Source: Vanilla planifolia (lineage: Eukaryota; Streptophyta; Magnoliopsida; Asparagales; Orchidaceae). From it: a stretch of 64,000 nt of DNA. This document shows positions 47,896 through 62,559 of the stretch, piece after piece (positions within the stretch are counted from its first letter, which is position 1; the number at the start of each line of letters is the position of its first letter). Under the pieces are notes generated by a model, which worked only from the letters and a program-made list of their open reading frames with translations, did not search any database and was not told where the DNA came from. The DNA lies in assembly GCA_023846275.1 (NCBI GenBank), contig JAIUJO010000144.1, forward strand, positions 811,001-875,000. The letters are read 5' to 3'. The translations under genes and the position numbers were made by a program.

Positions 47896-50396
47896 ATCCT
47901 TAAAAGATGTGTAAGAAATGCAAAGTTATGATACACAAAACTTAAAACCATTTTTCAAATAATAATCACATGAAACTAATTAGAAAAAAATATTGACTTC
48001 TTGAAAGATATGACCTAGGTCCTAATAAACACTACTTAAATTCTTGACACGTTGAAATCTAACAACACTTATAGTCATTGTTGAAAGAAAACAAACGTGG
48101 TGATTTAATGCATTTAGTACTTCATTCTCCGCTCCTGTCTAATTTCTTAAACCAAAAGTGAACTCTTGTAAATACTAAAACCATTTATCAATCTAATGAA
48201 TTAAATTTAGTTGATTAAAATAAAGAATACGATAGTTGAATATTCTTAAGTTAAAGTGCCTCATGACCAAAATAAAGAGCAAATTATTGGAATAATACGT
48301 AGTGTCCCAAATATCATAATGATTAAACTATGACATAATGTTATTTTTCAAATGGAGTATTTCTTCCTATTTCATTTAAATTTTCGCTAATGAATGTAAT
48401 AAGAGGACTACGTTTACTCAAGGCTCCACTAATAACAACTCCTTCAGCACATGCGTCTTCAATGGTGTTGAAAAGTCTAGAAATCAGTGGACTAGAGCTT
48501 CACTCACGACTTCTTTTAATTTAGCAAAGCAACTTTTGAATGTGTACACTTTGAAATTCCATGTTGGGTCACCGAATAGAAAATTTTGCTTATTAGAGTG
48601 AGTTTAGAGAAAGCAACCATTTTAGAGACATCATCATAATAAAAAATGACCTTTTTGTTCACACATTCAAAAAGACACTTCCTCAGATTTTCTATAAAAG
48701 AAGGGCCATGAGGCTAACGTGCATGAGATATACCCAATAAGGGAGAAGAGCATACTTACAAGAGAATGCCCCCATAAACATGTTGGAAGTGTCACATTGC
48801 TCACAAAAAACTTGAAAAATTATGTCACATCACTATCACTTCAATGTTTGTTTGTGAAGTTCTTTTGTAACAAGCATCAAAATGCATCTTTTAATGATCT
48901 TTATAATCATGAATTCTTAAAATAATGCAATTAATCATTATGAATGTTTAATTTAAAATTTTATTAAATAAAAACTTTTGCTCAAAACTATTCTTTTTCA
49001 TTGTTTATTGTTTAGTCTTGGTCACATATCCTATATACTATTAACTCTTCATTGCAAATAAACACTTATTTAGCTACACTTCATTAAGTTCCTTTTAGTT
49101 TACTCCTTGTAGTTCTTTTCGCTTTTGTACATTGATCTTAAGCAAATGTGGTCCTTGCATCATTGCTAAGAGTGGTTCAACAAGAGAGTGGATGAATTTT
49201 TAAGAAAATAATATATTGGTTACTAACAAAAATACTTAGAAAAAATATTTTAAAAATTTATAGGAAGCTTAAAAAATATCTAAAATTAATTTTGTGAAAA
49301 TTTTAATTTTCAATTAAAATATATTAGTTTTTTTTAAAAAATAAATTTTTAATAAAATAATCAAATAAGATTGTCAATAAAAATTTTAAAGTGCAATTAA
49401 GTTTTCTTAAATAGTTTAACCTAAAATAAAACTTAGCTCCACTCCTAGAAAAAATAAGACATTAAAAATAATCTATATAAGACATTTATAGGAAAATAGG
49501 TATGATAAATTGTTAGAATAATTAAATAGAAAAGCATAGGCTAAAAAAGCCTTATAATGAAGTAAGGTTTGCAGAAAGAGGAAAGGAAAATGACAGTTAA
49601 AATCTACATAGAGTAATTCTTATGATTGACAAACGTTGAACATGGCACAAGTATTTTAATTTAATTATGTAGAAAAAACGAAAATGAGAGCTTTGTTGTT
49701 TTTAAGGAGAATCAAGTTCATGTAAAAGGACACAACATATAAAGGAAATGATTCGCACTACTTACTGATGACTTTAATAACATTAATTCAAATTTTTCTT
49801 TAGAGTGTTGTAACAAATTTGACAATTTAATTTGATCAATAATTACTCAATTTATAAACATTTCCTAATTTCTAAAACTATTTAGCAAACTATCCATTTG
49901 ATATTTTTAATTAACAGATGCTTCTTTAATTTAAAACTTAATGTTATTTAAATAAAATTTATAAAAACTAGCAAAAATTTCATAAATTATTCATTGCACA
50001 AGATGAACATAAACGAATTTTGGAATGTTTGATTTAAAAATTGCACAAATGCTTAGTTATCAATAAGTTAGAGTAGTTTAGAGATTTGAATTCATATGAA
50101 TTGTTAAGACTAAATTATTATTTAATGACTAGAATTAATTTTGTTTATGGCTTAAATGCAAACCATGTGATCATTTAATGGATCGATTAGATAGTTTGTT
50201 TATTATCACTTGAAATGGGTAATTGTGGTAATGATCATTCGATTGTTAAATTGCATGATTAGATATCTGACATCACTAACTCATTTTAGAAGTGAGCCAT
50301 AAGGAAAAATCTTTAAGTTTTAGTCTCGAGTGGAGTATCTGCTCCTATTGTTTCTCTTTATAAGACATTTTTTTCACTATAGTACATTAAATTATA

Positions 50397-50399
<3 letters not shown>

Positions 50400-50446
<47 letters not shown>
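50400..50446. repeat. AT microsatellite
   Basis: About 20 AT dinucleotides followed by three CA. Lies inside relict G2. The matching part of G1 (about 7420) has no such array. Confidence 0.97.
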
Positions 50447-50447
<1 letters not shown>

Positions 50448-51384
50448 CTACGGTTTGTGCAACCAAGTTTATTCAAGACTTAGTAATTGTACCTCCACTA
50501 ACTTGACTAATTGATTTATGAATGTGAGGAATAATGCCTTCATTCAAGATACTGCCATCTATGCTCAAAAGTGATGTGTCAATCCAATTATGGAAGTGAA
50601 CGGGTTTGATATTAATGCTCTGTGCTTAAAAATTGTTACATAGTTAAGTTATAAATTTAACTAATTATTATGGAAAAAAAATAACAAAAGTTAAGAAAAA
50701 GATTCTTATGATGATCATGGTATGATTATTAATGATATTAACAACTAAAGTATTTTTTAAGTTGAATAAATTAAATTTCAATTTAATTTTTATAGTTTGC
50801 ATAGATTAAATAAATAAAGTAAACATTTTAAACAAAAAAATTTGAAAGCACCTAAAATTTATTTCAAAATATATCTCTTAGTATCTTTCATGCCAACTAA
50901 GATGACATTCATTAGACTTGATGTTTACTGATATTTATTTAACATCTTCCATGAACAAGCACATTAACTACCTAAAATTTAAGAATTCACTCAACAAAAC
51001 TCATTAAGGATAATTTAGCTTTTTGTGATAAAAAAAAACACCTTGGCTAGGGGCCAGCATTACAAAATCATGCCTACAAAAGCTCTTGTTGCCTCTTTGA
51101 AGGTCCTTTTCATCACTTATCTCGACAAAATATATCCAAGCTTTATGGTTTTGTTAAAACCTCACATGTCTGGGTATTTAAAATAAAAATATCTTTGATC
51201 CTTGATGTGATCTTTAAGATAAGAAAATTCATCAATTCATAATATAGGAAAAGCAAACCTTTAAAAGTAAAATAAAATACCATTTTATATATTGAATGTG
51301 TCATATAACAACTTTTCTTAATAAAAAAGATTCAATTATACACACGCACATACACACATAAACATACATAAATAGAAACATAGA

Positions 51385-51388
<4 letters not shown>

Positions 51389-51461
<73 letters not shown>

Positions 51462-51462
51462 T
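51389..51462. repeat. Compound CA/TA microsatellite
   Basis: About 20 CA dinucleotides (51389-51428) run straight into about ten TA, then CATATATATATA. A CA-rich prelude (ACACACGCACATACACACATAAACATACATA) starts near 51342. The strand switches from purine/pyrimidine CA to TA repeats, both able to take unusual helical forms. Confidence 0.96.
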
Positions 51463-51589
51463 ATATGTATATATCATTTTTCCTTTTCCTAACTCTCAAA
51501 TCATCTTACAGTACAAACCTAATTTTTTTAAAAACAAATCATGTGTAACAAAATTCTAATGTGTCACTCAAACATATTATACCTATAGG

Positions 51590-54500
51590 TTTCATGCAAA
51601 ATATTTTCATGCTAGGAATCTAATTAGTTTCCTCGCCCACATGACCAAAATATGAATAAAATATACAAAATTAGTAAAACGATTAGATTCTAATCGAAAC
51701 TAAGGAAATACCATTAATAACTACCAAGGCCTGATGAAAATACAACTAGTAAGCACCAAGACTGATAAGGTAATCTAATATTTTCTTGTATCCAAAGAAA
51801 TATAATTAATGAAAAATAAGTATCAAAATATATTAATATTGTTGATGAAATAAATAAAATGAATTATCGAGCAACTTCACTAAATCTAATAATCTCTATC
51901 TCCACTCCTACTCAAAATTTAACTACTTTATCTTGCTATATTAGGGAAAGCTAGGTGGGTCAATAGGGAATCTTTGAGGTATGCTATAAAACTGTTATGC
52001 ACTAATAAGAAATATGAATGTAATAATGCAATAAATCTTATGAATGAATGACATCAATTTCTAACTGTTAAAATGATAACATCACTTACAAGTAATTCAA
52101 TATATATTTCCTTACATTGTGGCTAACCAAAGGTTTAGCATCCGCTCAATAATATAATACAATTTCTTATACATATGAATCATGATAGGTCCTGTTGCTT
52201 TTTCAAGTAATGTAATCTAGCATTTCACATGGTAATGATAATCATATGGCTATCCATATAGAATTCTAAGAGTCTTTAAGAACCGCAAGTTGTCCTTAAT
52301 ATATGCAAGCATACCATAAGATTTTCTATGGGACTATATGTGTAAATCTTTCAATCTATGACTATTGATACAATGACTTCCTAAAACTTTGAGAGGGTCT
52401 TACCATCAAATGTGGCACTCCAACTCTAGGCTTAATAATTCACATTTAACTAACGACAAGCTCATAGAGTAAGGTAGCTAACATGTCTATCTCATATGAG
52501 TATTGATAATTTAAAGTTTACCATCACTCAATGCCTTAGGATTTTCACAAAATCCTAATTCAATTATCTAAAATTTTTTAGTCTATTTTTCTTATATTTA
52601 ATCTTTCTCACATTTTATGTTAGACCTTTGATATGTAGGCTAAACATAGTGTTCATAATGCTTAGCTTTTACCCTTACATTCTATATTGAACTTATTTCT
52701 AGTACAACTAACTCTCAATTTACTCAAGTATCACTAGTAACCCTTATGATTCCAAGACAATTCATAGTCATCATAACAATGATAAGGCCTCCCCTAAGCA
52801 TCCACACATTGCTCATATCACAATCAAGAGTGTCATCCTGTGACTTAAGGGCCTAAATAGAATTACTTATGGTTAACCTTTTCAACTTAAGCTCTAGCCA
52901 ACATCTCTATCATATTACTTACATGGCCAAACATTCCACAACCCTACGTCTTATTCCAAGCTCTTCCACCCTCTTACAATGTCTTAGCTGAGAGGCTAGC
53001 TAATAAAAGCTTAATTTACAACATTTATAAAGGTTTAATAATGGTATTTCATGAGCTTCTTGTAGTAGCCTTTTTTATATCTTCCCTTTCCATTAACTTT
53101 TTAATGCCTTTGAGTGCAATTCCAAGGATATGCTTACCTTCTATACTCATATCAAAGCACCTTAAATTTAAAATTTAACTATGCTAAGGTTTATAAATTA
53201 TCAATAAAACCTTTATAATAATTTCTAACCTTAAGTTTAATAGTTTTAACCATAACCAAACTCTTTCTTTGCTAACTACATCCCCATTAAACTTAGCTTT
53301 CTTCTAAGGCCTTAAAATGAGCCCTCTAATGTTATCTAAATAGTAATAATGAACTACATATATATTAGAAGCTATTTATTTCTCTAGAGGGTTGATCTAA
53401 TACCTTCAATAACTTAGCCAAGCTAATGGTTCCATGCATCACAAGAAGCCCTTAAACAAAGGAATAATTGACTACAACATTATTTAGAGTATTTTATTTA
53501 TTTTCAAGTTCCTTCAAATTGTTTATTACTTAATCTATGGTATAAGCTATATCATATTACATTTCATACATTATTTATCCATGGTTTTAGAAGTAAAGTA
53601 CCCTTTTATACCATGTTATATTATCAACTAAACTTTTGAGTAATTTCAAACATAATCGTAGAGCCCTAAATTGAAAATATATTTCAAACAATAAGTTTAT
53701 ACTAAAAATATATAATAAAGTCTCAATTTTATACATTTCTTTGTTTATCATGGCATCAAACTCTTTGTCTACTCATACAATAATCAAGAAGTAAATATTA
53801 CATTCAATCTACATTAACAAATATCAATTCTACTTAGAAAGAAGAAGAATTATCCTAAGGATCCTAACTCTTAGCAATATATAATAGATGGATAAGGCTA
53901 TTATGTCTTGCTTATAAAGGTTGTATTCAATTAAATTTTTTCCTTCATGATTTTCCATTTTTTTTATTAATCATCATCATAATCTAAGCTTAATGCATAA
54001 ATGCTTGAACAACCAACATAGATAACCAACAAGGCATGAAATTGAGCATGATTTTCACTTAATTTATATGATGGTGTCTATCCTAGGAAAGTGTTTCGTA
54101 CCAAAAAATTGTTTTTCTAAAATTGTGTTTCATATATATATCTATAACCAATGCCAAACATGTAATATGCGATCATGTACTCTGCTTTACATTAATAACA
54201 AAAAATGTAGTATGCAATTTTTATAGTTCTACTAAAAAAACTGCATGAGAAAGAGTGAAAATTGAGCCATTCATTTATTAAAAGAAATCTCCCTTAGTCA
54301 TGGGTAGAAGGAATTTCCTACTTAAACAAGTTTCATTAAAAAGAATGACTAATTATTGTTGCTATTAATTTCAAAGATTTCATAGACATTTTCACAAAAA
54401 ATCCCTTTTCATCTTAGCTTATATCTTAGCCAAATTTATTATATGAACTCAAGTGTTATTCTATGTTGAAAAGTCATGTAAAGGACTTCTCTTATCTAGG

Positions 54501-55400
54501 ATCTTTCCTTGCTTGAAAGCATTAATCCTCCTCCCTCATTGCTTGTCTCACCTTTTTTTGGTATCCTCTATGTTGTCCCCTCCCAATTCCCCTTTTGTGG
54601 TTAAGTTTTCTTAAATTATAGGCACGTCGTAATGGCTTATATAGCCTCGACCACACCACTTCAAACAAAGAATTTACTTTAAGATAAACTAGTTTTTCTT
54701 TGGAGAGTGACCTTCAACTCAAAATTTTAAATTATCCATTTTCTAATTACACTAATTTTTGGGTTCTATATAGAGCTCCATATATTTAATATCTAAGTAA
54801 GATATGGTAATAGATTCTTTTTTATCTTATGTTCATCTTTTTCTATGATATTTCTAAATGCATCATATATAGAGGTTTTTTTAATCTTCTTATTTTTTAG
54901 CCACCAACCCATACTATTTAAGAATCTTTTCCATATGTTATCAAGCATTCCTGGTAAGATAGAAATAAGTATAAGAGAAAAAGTTAAACATATAAGCTCA
55001 TCTTAAAGCATTATCCCAAGTTACGTTTCATGTGGTATAACTCAAGCGTTATAATTCCACAATGCTTCCAATTTCTTAAGTTCAATTTTCAAAATTAAAC
55101 ATTCAATTTTTCCATGTCAAACAAGACCAATAAAGAGCTATAATTTCTATAGCAACATATCAATTGCAATGTTTTCATCAAAACAAGGACAATAAATGCA
55201 CTTCCTAAATACCAATTAAGTCTAATAAAGATAGTTGGGAATCACATTTATATTCTTTGTTGTTTCACTTATAATTGAGGCTTTAAGATTTCCATAGTTA
55301 TAAATATACCTCTAAATTATATTTTAACACCAATTTTCTTTCCAAATTGTGCATTCATGAATAAAATATTGTTAGTGTTATTACTCCTCACCAATATTTT
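51590..55400. other. Unrecognised stretch
   Basis: No coding motif or repeat partner seen. The region is slightly less AT-rich than its neighbours. At 54632-54642 there is a TATA-like word (GGCTTATATAGCC, near-palindromic) beside a GC-richer patch with CACGTCG, which could be the promoter of an old LTR on either strand, but no partner was found. Confidence 0.4.
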
Positions 55401-58400
55401 GATAATATATTTCTGCATTTGCTTTAAGATAATAAAATAACAAATTTTTAACTAAAAAAGTTAAAAAATATGTTGGCACTAATTGATAAATAGATCAATA
55501 AGATATTTATTAATTCTTTTGTAAGATGGAAAATCATAACAAGTAGATTTCAACACATTAGATGTAGAAATTGTAGCATTAGTTAAGATTTATTATATGA
55601 TATATATTGTTGACTAAAATATTTAATAAAGAATTTGAGCATGAACCTAAAACTTTAAAATGCTTAAGATGAATCTATTAAGTTCCTCTTTTAAACATTA
55701 TTATATAATAATTTGAGAGATAATAAGGGTGAAAGATGTTATAGTACTTCCGAGGCACATTTTTTGAAATACATTTATAGAAAAAAGTGCAAGATAAATT
55801 GTAATAAAATAGAATACAATTTATTGTAAACTTTAAATTTAGTTACTAATTGTAGAAAATAAATAAAATAGCTGGTTAATTGATACAAAAAATTAAAAAA
55901 TGTATTGTCATAGTAAATGAAATAAAAGTTATGATGCCAACCAAACTAACAATAATTGTTAAGATAATTATTTAATTCATACAATTTAAGCTTAACATGA
56001 AGAATTTATTAAAATAGGATAACAAATGATATCAACTCATAAGATGACTAGACTTTTAAATTTTAAGTTTATAAGATGTAACATAATTTTTTTCATGCTT
56101 ACAAAAGAACGGACATTTGTTGTCCAAAAGCTTATACTCATATTTACTGGATTTAATAATGTAAGTCAATTAATCGAACTAATGAATGATCCTTCTAAAC
56201 ACATTTTTTAACTCAAATATTATAAGGATTTCAAACTCTAATTTAAAGCATAGAAATATTTAAATGAAAAATCATATAAATTTAAAATTTTTTGTGCTTA
56301 TGATCTAATTCTTATTAGAAAAATTTAGTAAAATGTAATCACATAGATTTATAAGAACACCATAAATTCCACTTCATTCAATAATTTGAATTATACATAT
56401 GGAAGTAATGTCTCTAAATTTATTATTAGAAATTTTATGATAAGGATTTTTTAGTAATAATTTTTATTATTTTGTATATTTTTTATATTTATATAGTAAA
56501 TTAAATCTTTTAAAAAAATATATAAAAAAGTAAGATTGCTTGTAAATGAAAAATTGAAAATTGCTTTAGTTTAAATAAAACTACACAACTAAGAAAAACA
56601 TTACTATAAAACATTGTTTAAAACTTTAAAAATTGTCATATTCTGCATGAAATGGTTCTTTGATAGAACAAATATGTGCTACTTAAGAAATGTATCTTTG
56701 AATTATGGCAATCGTAAATATAAGTTTTTAAAAATGATAAACAAAAAGAGATAGAATATAAAATCATTTTATAATATGAAATATCCTCTTCATTTAAAAA
56801 TGGTTTAAATATACCAAAAAAGTAAAGTTATTTAGTCTAATAAATATTTAAAATATTTAAATCAAAGTTTACAAAGTTTTATATATTTTATTTAAATATG
56901 TAATCATGAAAATTAACTTGAGTCAAAACAAGTCTTGAATTTCACGAATGATAAGAGACAATAAAAAATTAATAAAATTACAAACATGCATGTAATTTCT
57001 AATTGTAAAAACATTTCTATAACAAATCTTTAAAAGAGTGCAAAAAAAAATTTTGAAAGCAAAAAATTAAAATCTTTATAAATACATGCAATTGAGAGCT
57101 TTGTTGGTGACGTGAGAACAAAAATTAATTTCATAAAAATAATAAAAAGAAATTATGATTAAAAATTTTCAAAATAATTTTTTTAAACATTTTTAAATTT
57201 AATTACACGACTATTTTTTAAAACAATATTACAATGTTTTTTAATAAATTTAAAATAGCAATTATACTAAAATAGTAAGAATCGTTAAACCTTTCCTTGT
57301 AAAACATTAATAAAAAAATAATATTCATAAGTAAAACTTAGTATCTTTGTTCCTATATATTTATAATTGTATAAAAAAAAACTTATCTTCATGAAATGAT
57401 TTTTAAATGTTTTAAATTAATGCATCACGAAGGAGTTTTTCTATTTATACTTTTTTTATGCATAGCATCATAATAATTAATTGAAAGAATAACGTGCAAT
57501 ACAAATAAAAACATATATTATATTGCCAAAAAGATGGTCCAATATAGTTTTATAGATTAAAGTAGGAATGAATTGACTTTTGTGACAGTATGATGTATAA
57601 AAAGTTAGACATCACTTGGCTTCTACAAATAAATTTAGTTTCCCATTCGATGAAAATAGTCTTGCTACTAAGAAAATTTAGAAAATTAAGGAACACTTTC
57701 TATAACATTTAATTAGAAGATACTAACAAAGAACTTTTGGAGTCTAACTACTTATTAATGAAATACCAATTTGCAAATCACATGACTAAGTGTTCAATGG
57801 ATAAAATATCTGATTACAAAAAAAAAAACTTTAGTAGCATTCTACATGGGATTATTTTAGATTAAAATAAAAAAATCTTAAATTTTGATTACATTTATGG
57901 AGCACCAACTTTCCTTTCAAGATTTTACGGTTGACATTAATGATATTGAATAACTTGTACCATTATAAACATATAAAAAATGTTAGGCAGATGAAAATGT
58001 GATAACTTTTAAAATATTTTGATATATTTACACAATACATTGTAAAGTTGCACAATAATGTAAGCAAAAAAAAACCTTATTGCTTTAAGGAAAAAATTCT
58101 AAGATTATTAACATATAAAAATAATTATGATAATTGAATACTTAATTTATGAAAAACTATCTATAATTTATTTAATAAAATTATCATACTTATGAAAAGT
58201 GAATCAAATTTTAAAATTAAAAAACTTAATTAAAATATAACAAAATTTTTAAAATTAAAGCATAAAAGCAATAAATAAATAGTATATGCACGCAACAAAT
58301 GGGTCCAATCACCTCGTTTGTAATGAAGCTTACGGTCATTTTAAAGAAGGGTCATGACCTTTAAATTCCTTTCCACATTGATTTTTTTATCACTAAGGGT

Positions 58401-60330
58401 TTGGATAAGGGAGGTGTAGGCATTACTTGGTCAAGAATAAAAATAGTTATTTAGATTTGATCGCTGTTTTTCATAATTTTGAGTTATTGTGTTGACCTTT
58501 TAATAGTTTTTTTCTAATTAATTTTTCTTTCATTATATGATAGAATGTTTTTTAATTTATGGCTTTATTAAAAAGTTAATTTTTTTTTAATTTTAAAGTA
58601 TTCATTACTATTACATCACAAAATATTATTTATTTTTTGTTGAATCTATTCCTGCATGGATAAGATATTACCAAATTATTTTAAGGACATAGATATTCTA
58701 TAACATTAACTATTTTGTTTTTTAAATTGCTTAATAATTTTTAACTATATTATTTTAATGGCTATGTTTTTGGTTCTAGATTTCTAAGATTTTTTTAAAA
58801 TCAAAAGTACTTTATTATCTTATTTGATCTGTACATTAATTTATTTTTGGATAACTTCTAAAAAATAAATTTCATTTTTTAATAATTTTTTTTGTTATTT
58901 TATTAATATCTTAATTTCATAGATTTCTTTTTTATATTTTATTATAAATTTTTCTTTAAAACTACTTGACAATATTATTTTTTTTTAAGATTTTATAGTT
59001 ATCATTTAATTTCAAAATATGCTTGAGAAAAATGAAAAAAATAAAAAAAAAGAGAATGTAAGATATTATAACTCTTATAAGATGGAACACATACATTATG
59101 TAGATAATAAAAATAAGAGTAGAAAGTTAGTTCACGTAAATAGAATACATTCAAAAAATGTAAAATGATTTCAAGTTAACTAAAACTTTAAATTATATGA
59201 AAAATAATTAAAACATTTCCCAAAAAATTCAATATTTATAAGAAAATAACTAGTCAATAAAGTGCATTTAGTATCTTTAAGATTTATTGTAAAATAACTC
59301 TAAATGATCATGAAGATTGAAAATTAAAAAGTATAAAAAATAGAATATAATTTGAATATGTGAAAAAATAAAATAAAATTTAAATTGACTAGAAAAATTA
59401 AAATACATTTAATTATAAGTTCCTAAAATATAAATTATTAATGCAATAAAAAAATTTTGAAAGATCAATAGAAAATGCATTATATATTTATAGAGTTCTT
59501 TTAGTGACACATTGATAAAACTGTTTTTGTGGAAATGTAACACTTTTTTAAAATTTAATTATAATTGAAACCATATTTGATATTGCTAATATTTTAACTA
59601 AAACTTACAATAATAATTTAAACTTAATAAATGAACTAAAATGCATAGATGGTCAACAAGTGTACAAATTCTAAAAGTACAAACATAGTAACAAAAACTT
59701 GTGAAGTCAAAGTTTGTAACAAGTTAATATATAAAAAATATTTTCGAAAACATAAAATTGTCAAAACCAATACTTCAAGCACAAATAAATATTTATAGCA
59801 AAAAAATTATTAAGTAGGTGATAAACTTTTTAAACTATTAAAAGATATGATTGTAAATTTTAAAGCAAAAATCTATCATTAACTAAAAATTAATAAAATG
59901 TAAAGCAATCATCATGTTAATGACTTATTAGAACTTTTAATTATTTTTCTACTTGAATTGTGAAATTATTTAAACAGAAAATTATTGAAAGTGGTGAAAG
60001 ACTATTAAAAATGTATCAATTAATTTTCTAAGAATGCAAAATATTGGAAAACCTTTCACCCAAAGAATGTACATAATTACAATAAAAAATGATAATAATA
60101 ACTTAATAATAATCTTTAATATAAAAATAATGTGTTGATAATAATTCTTATTTGTGATACAATGTCATAAAATATTCATGTTGAAATTTATTTTAAAAAG
60201 ACAAAAAATTTCAATGTAAAGAGAGCAAAAATTATTCTATCAAACTTAGAATTAGTCAATGATTTTAACATTTCAATAAAAGATGCCTTAATTATTATTA
60301 GAGAAAACATTTTACCAAAAAGCTATTATA
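55400..60330. other. Extremely AT-rich DNA, no gene
   Basis: Composition and word use resemble 24560-28560, and both lie to the left of a copia relict of the R family, so they may be related flanks. Only chance frames are present (for example 56026-56211). A weak relative of the 410-bp repeat lies at about 60060-60200. Confidence 0.45.
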
Positions 60331-61597
60331 ATATCTTTAAATTTAGAATTTACTAAATCATTTACATAATTAACTAACTAAAAATAAAACCTATTGAAGG
60401 AATACAAATTAGTTCATATCATGTTATTTTGAGAATCTTCAAAACATTGTCTATTGAATAGGAATAAAAACTATTCATACAAAACAAAAAAAGTATTATC
60501 GTTTATCCAAAATGAAATATTGTAACCCGAGAAAAAAATTAAAAAATTATGTTGATGAAAATTTTTGACTTTGAGATACAAAGGGGGTTAAATTGGACAA
60601 AATATTCAACAACAAAAAATTTAAAAATTTCTTTTTTAAACTTCTTACAAAATTTAATGTCAATGTTTCTTATTTTCAAATGTTACGTATGAATTCCTGA
60701 TTTGTTAGTGAATTTTTTTAGTTACGAATAATGCAATAAGAGAGTATCATAACTTCAAAATTTTTTAGTGGTTCAATTTCACCTAGCATATATTCACCCC
60801 AAAGTACTTGTTGAGAAATATTAAGAAAATTGTACACCTTCATTATAACATGCCATATGAATCAAGACGATTAATCAATTCAATGTAATGATAATATAAT
60901 ATGATATTCTTTTATAGCCAATGCATTCAGATCGAAAGAATGTTAGCATACAATATTAATTCAATTATTTTCTTAAGGGAAGTAAAAGTGAGTTGATCAT
61001 GGAATCCAATAAAAAATTACCATAACATACAAATATCTTTGTTTCATAAAAGTCCATCAAAATGAGATGATGGTATAATATAAAATAATATTTGGATATT
61101 CTACTATTTTGAATATTTAAAATAATTAGGCTAAGAAAATCACTAATATACAATTTATAATGTTTGTTATAACATTTCATATTACGTGGTAGTGATATAA
61201 AATACTTTCAAAATTTTAATTGTTGTGTGAGTGACTTTATTATAATGTATAAATTAACTATATTATATGATTCCATTGAGTTTTCTTTATAATTATTTTC
61301 CAAATTTACTGCTCCTAAATTAAATAGTTTGATAATGTTGATTAAATCTTAGTAAATATTTATATCACCAAATTTCACTAGATCTCCTTAATGGCCAAGA
61401 TGAAATAATTAGGACCTCCCATTGTCTCTTTTCTCCAACATCTAATCATATTGTACAAAACATGATCATGTCGTACATTTATCATGAAAAATTTTTCTTT
61501 TCAAATTTAAAAAATCATGCATAAATGTAATGCAGTTTAATTGGGTAACAAGTTTCATTAATTTGCAATGGCGAAATCCCTTACCTAAAAGTAACAA

Positions 61598-61873
61598 TTA
61601 GTTGCTTGAGCACGTAGAATTATTTTCCATTCTTATTCTACACATGGTTACATCCTCATATTTGATCAATTGTCTTGTTCTTCTAGTATTAATCATCTTC
61701 CAACGCAATTCACCTATCATATCAATGAGCAAATCTTGATCAACAATTATTATTCTACTTAATTTATTGTTATCGTCAAAATATTTTAGAGTATTACTCA
61801 CGACACTAATAAACTCTTCATTTTTGTGTGATAACTTAGCATCTAAGTTTAAGATAAAGAAATTAAATGTCAT
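61598..61873 (-). other. Open stretch downstream of R2 pol
   Basis: A 91-codon frame after the RNase H region. The same reading can be followed in R1 (about 29800-30030, minus strand) through one frameshift and one stop. Shared blocks include NTL.YFDDN.KLS and WKMINTRRTR. I know no family with this sequence. It most likely spans the 3' untranslated region and the start of the LTR (TGTTGGAAG in R1 at 29871-29879), with apparent protein conservation simply reflecting DNA similarity. Confidence 0.3.
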
Positions 61874-62059
61874 CTAAGAAAACATTTTCTTGATATTATC
61901 AAGTGAAATAAGATTTGCAAGTAATAAAACCATATGGATGAGGTTTCCTTCTCTGAGTGAATTGCTTTCAAAACCAAGCCCAATTTCTGCCTTTTTGTCA
62001 TTATAAAAATATCTTCTAATGCTATGTAGTAAATCTTAACCAAGTAGCTTTATTAAGAT

Positions 62060-62350
62060 GTCAATTATTTGTATGTTGTTCAACACAAATTAATTGTCTA
62101 CCATATTTCATCGAATATGGTCTCGCATAAGATGATGCCTAATATGAATTTGTTTGGGCTCATAATGCTACATAGGAATTTTAGTTAGGCAAATGACACT
62201 CAAATTGTAATATTTTGTGGGGAGATTTTACAAATGTAATCCCATATCATGTAATCGTGTTTTCATCCCAAAAGTTTGTACTAGAAACCCTCACAGTACT
62301 ATATATTATGCTTCATTTGTTGCAAATGCAGTTATTCCATACTTTTGTAA
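62060..62350 (-). pseudogene. Copia RNase H fragment of R2
   Basis: HYEPKQIHIRHHLMRDHIR (about 62110-62167, minus strand) matches H.R.KHI.VRHH..RD.V of copia RNase H. IIDILIKLL (about 62045-62070) matches ADI.TK.L. An ATNEA piece (about 62310-62340) matches STTEAEY. Stops lie between the blocks. Confidence 0.8.
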
Positions 62351-62559
62351 TAGATCATTAGTTTAAGAGGTGTCCAAAAAGTGATTAAATTTCTTCAATG
62401 CTATTGAAATGCATTATAGAACAAACATAATCTTTGTAGATATTTCCCATTAAATTATGACAACTAAAATTTGGGAAACCAAAAAACTAAACCTTTCTGT
62501 CAATCAAGTATTAAAAGGTTTTTTTTATTTCTTCTAGATGGAAGTCCTTGGTGCTTGAT

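Larger units (their letters stand above)
46379..51580 (-). mobile_element. Gypsy relict G2, right half
   Basis: Collinear with about 3650-8560 of relict G1. Anchors are 46680-47230 with 3700-4240, 47590-48010 with 4680-5100, 50090-50600 with 7200-7590, 50690-50760 with 7700-7790, and 50880-51500 with 7880-8450. With 35290-37543 it forms one relict of about 7.4 kb, cut by the copia element. No LTRs were found and stops are everywhere. Integrase motifs are on the minus strand. Confidence 0.65.
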
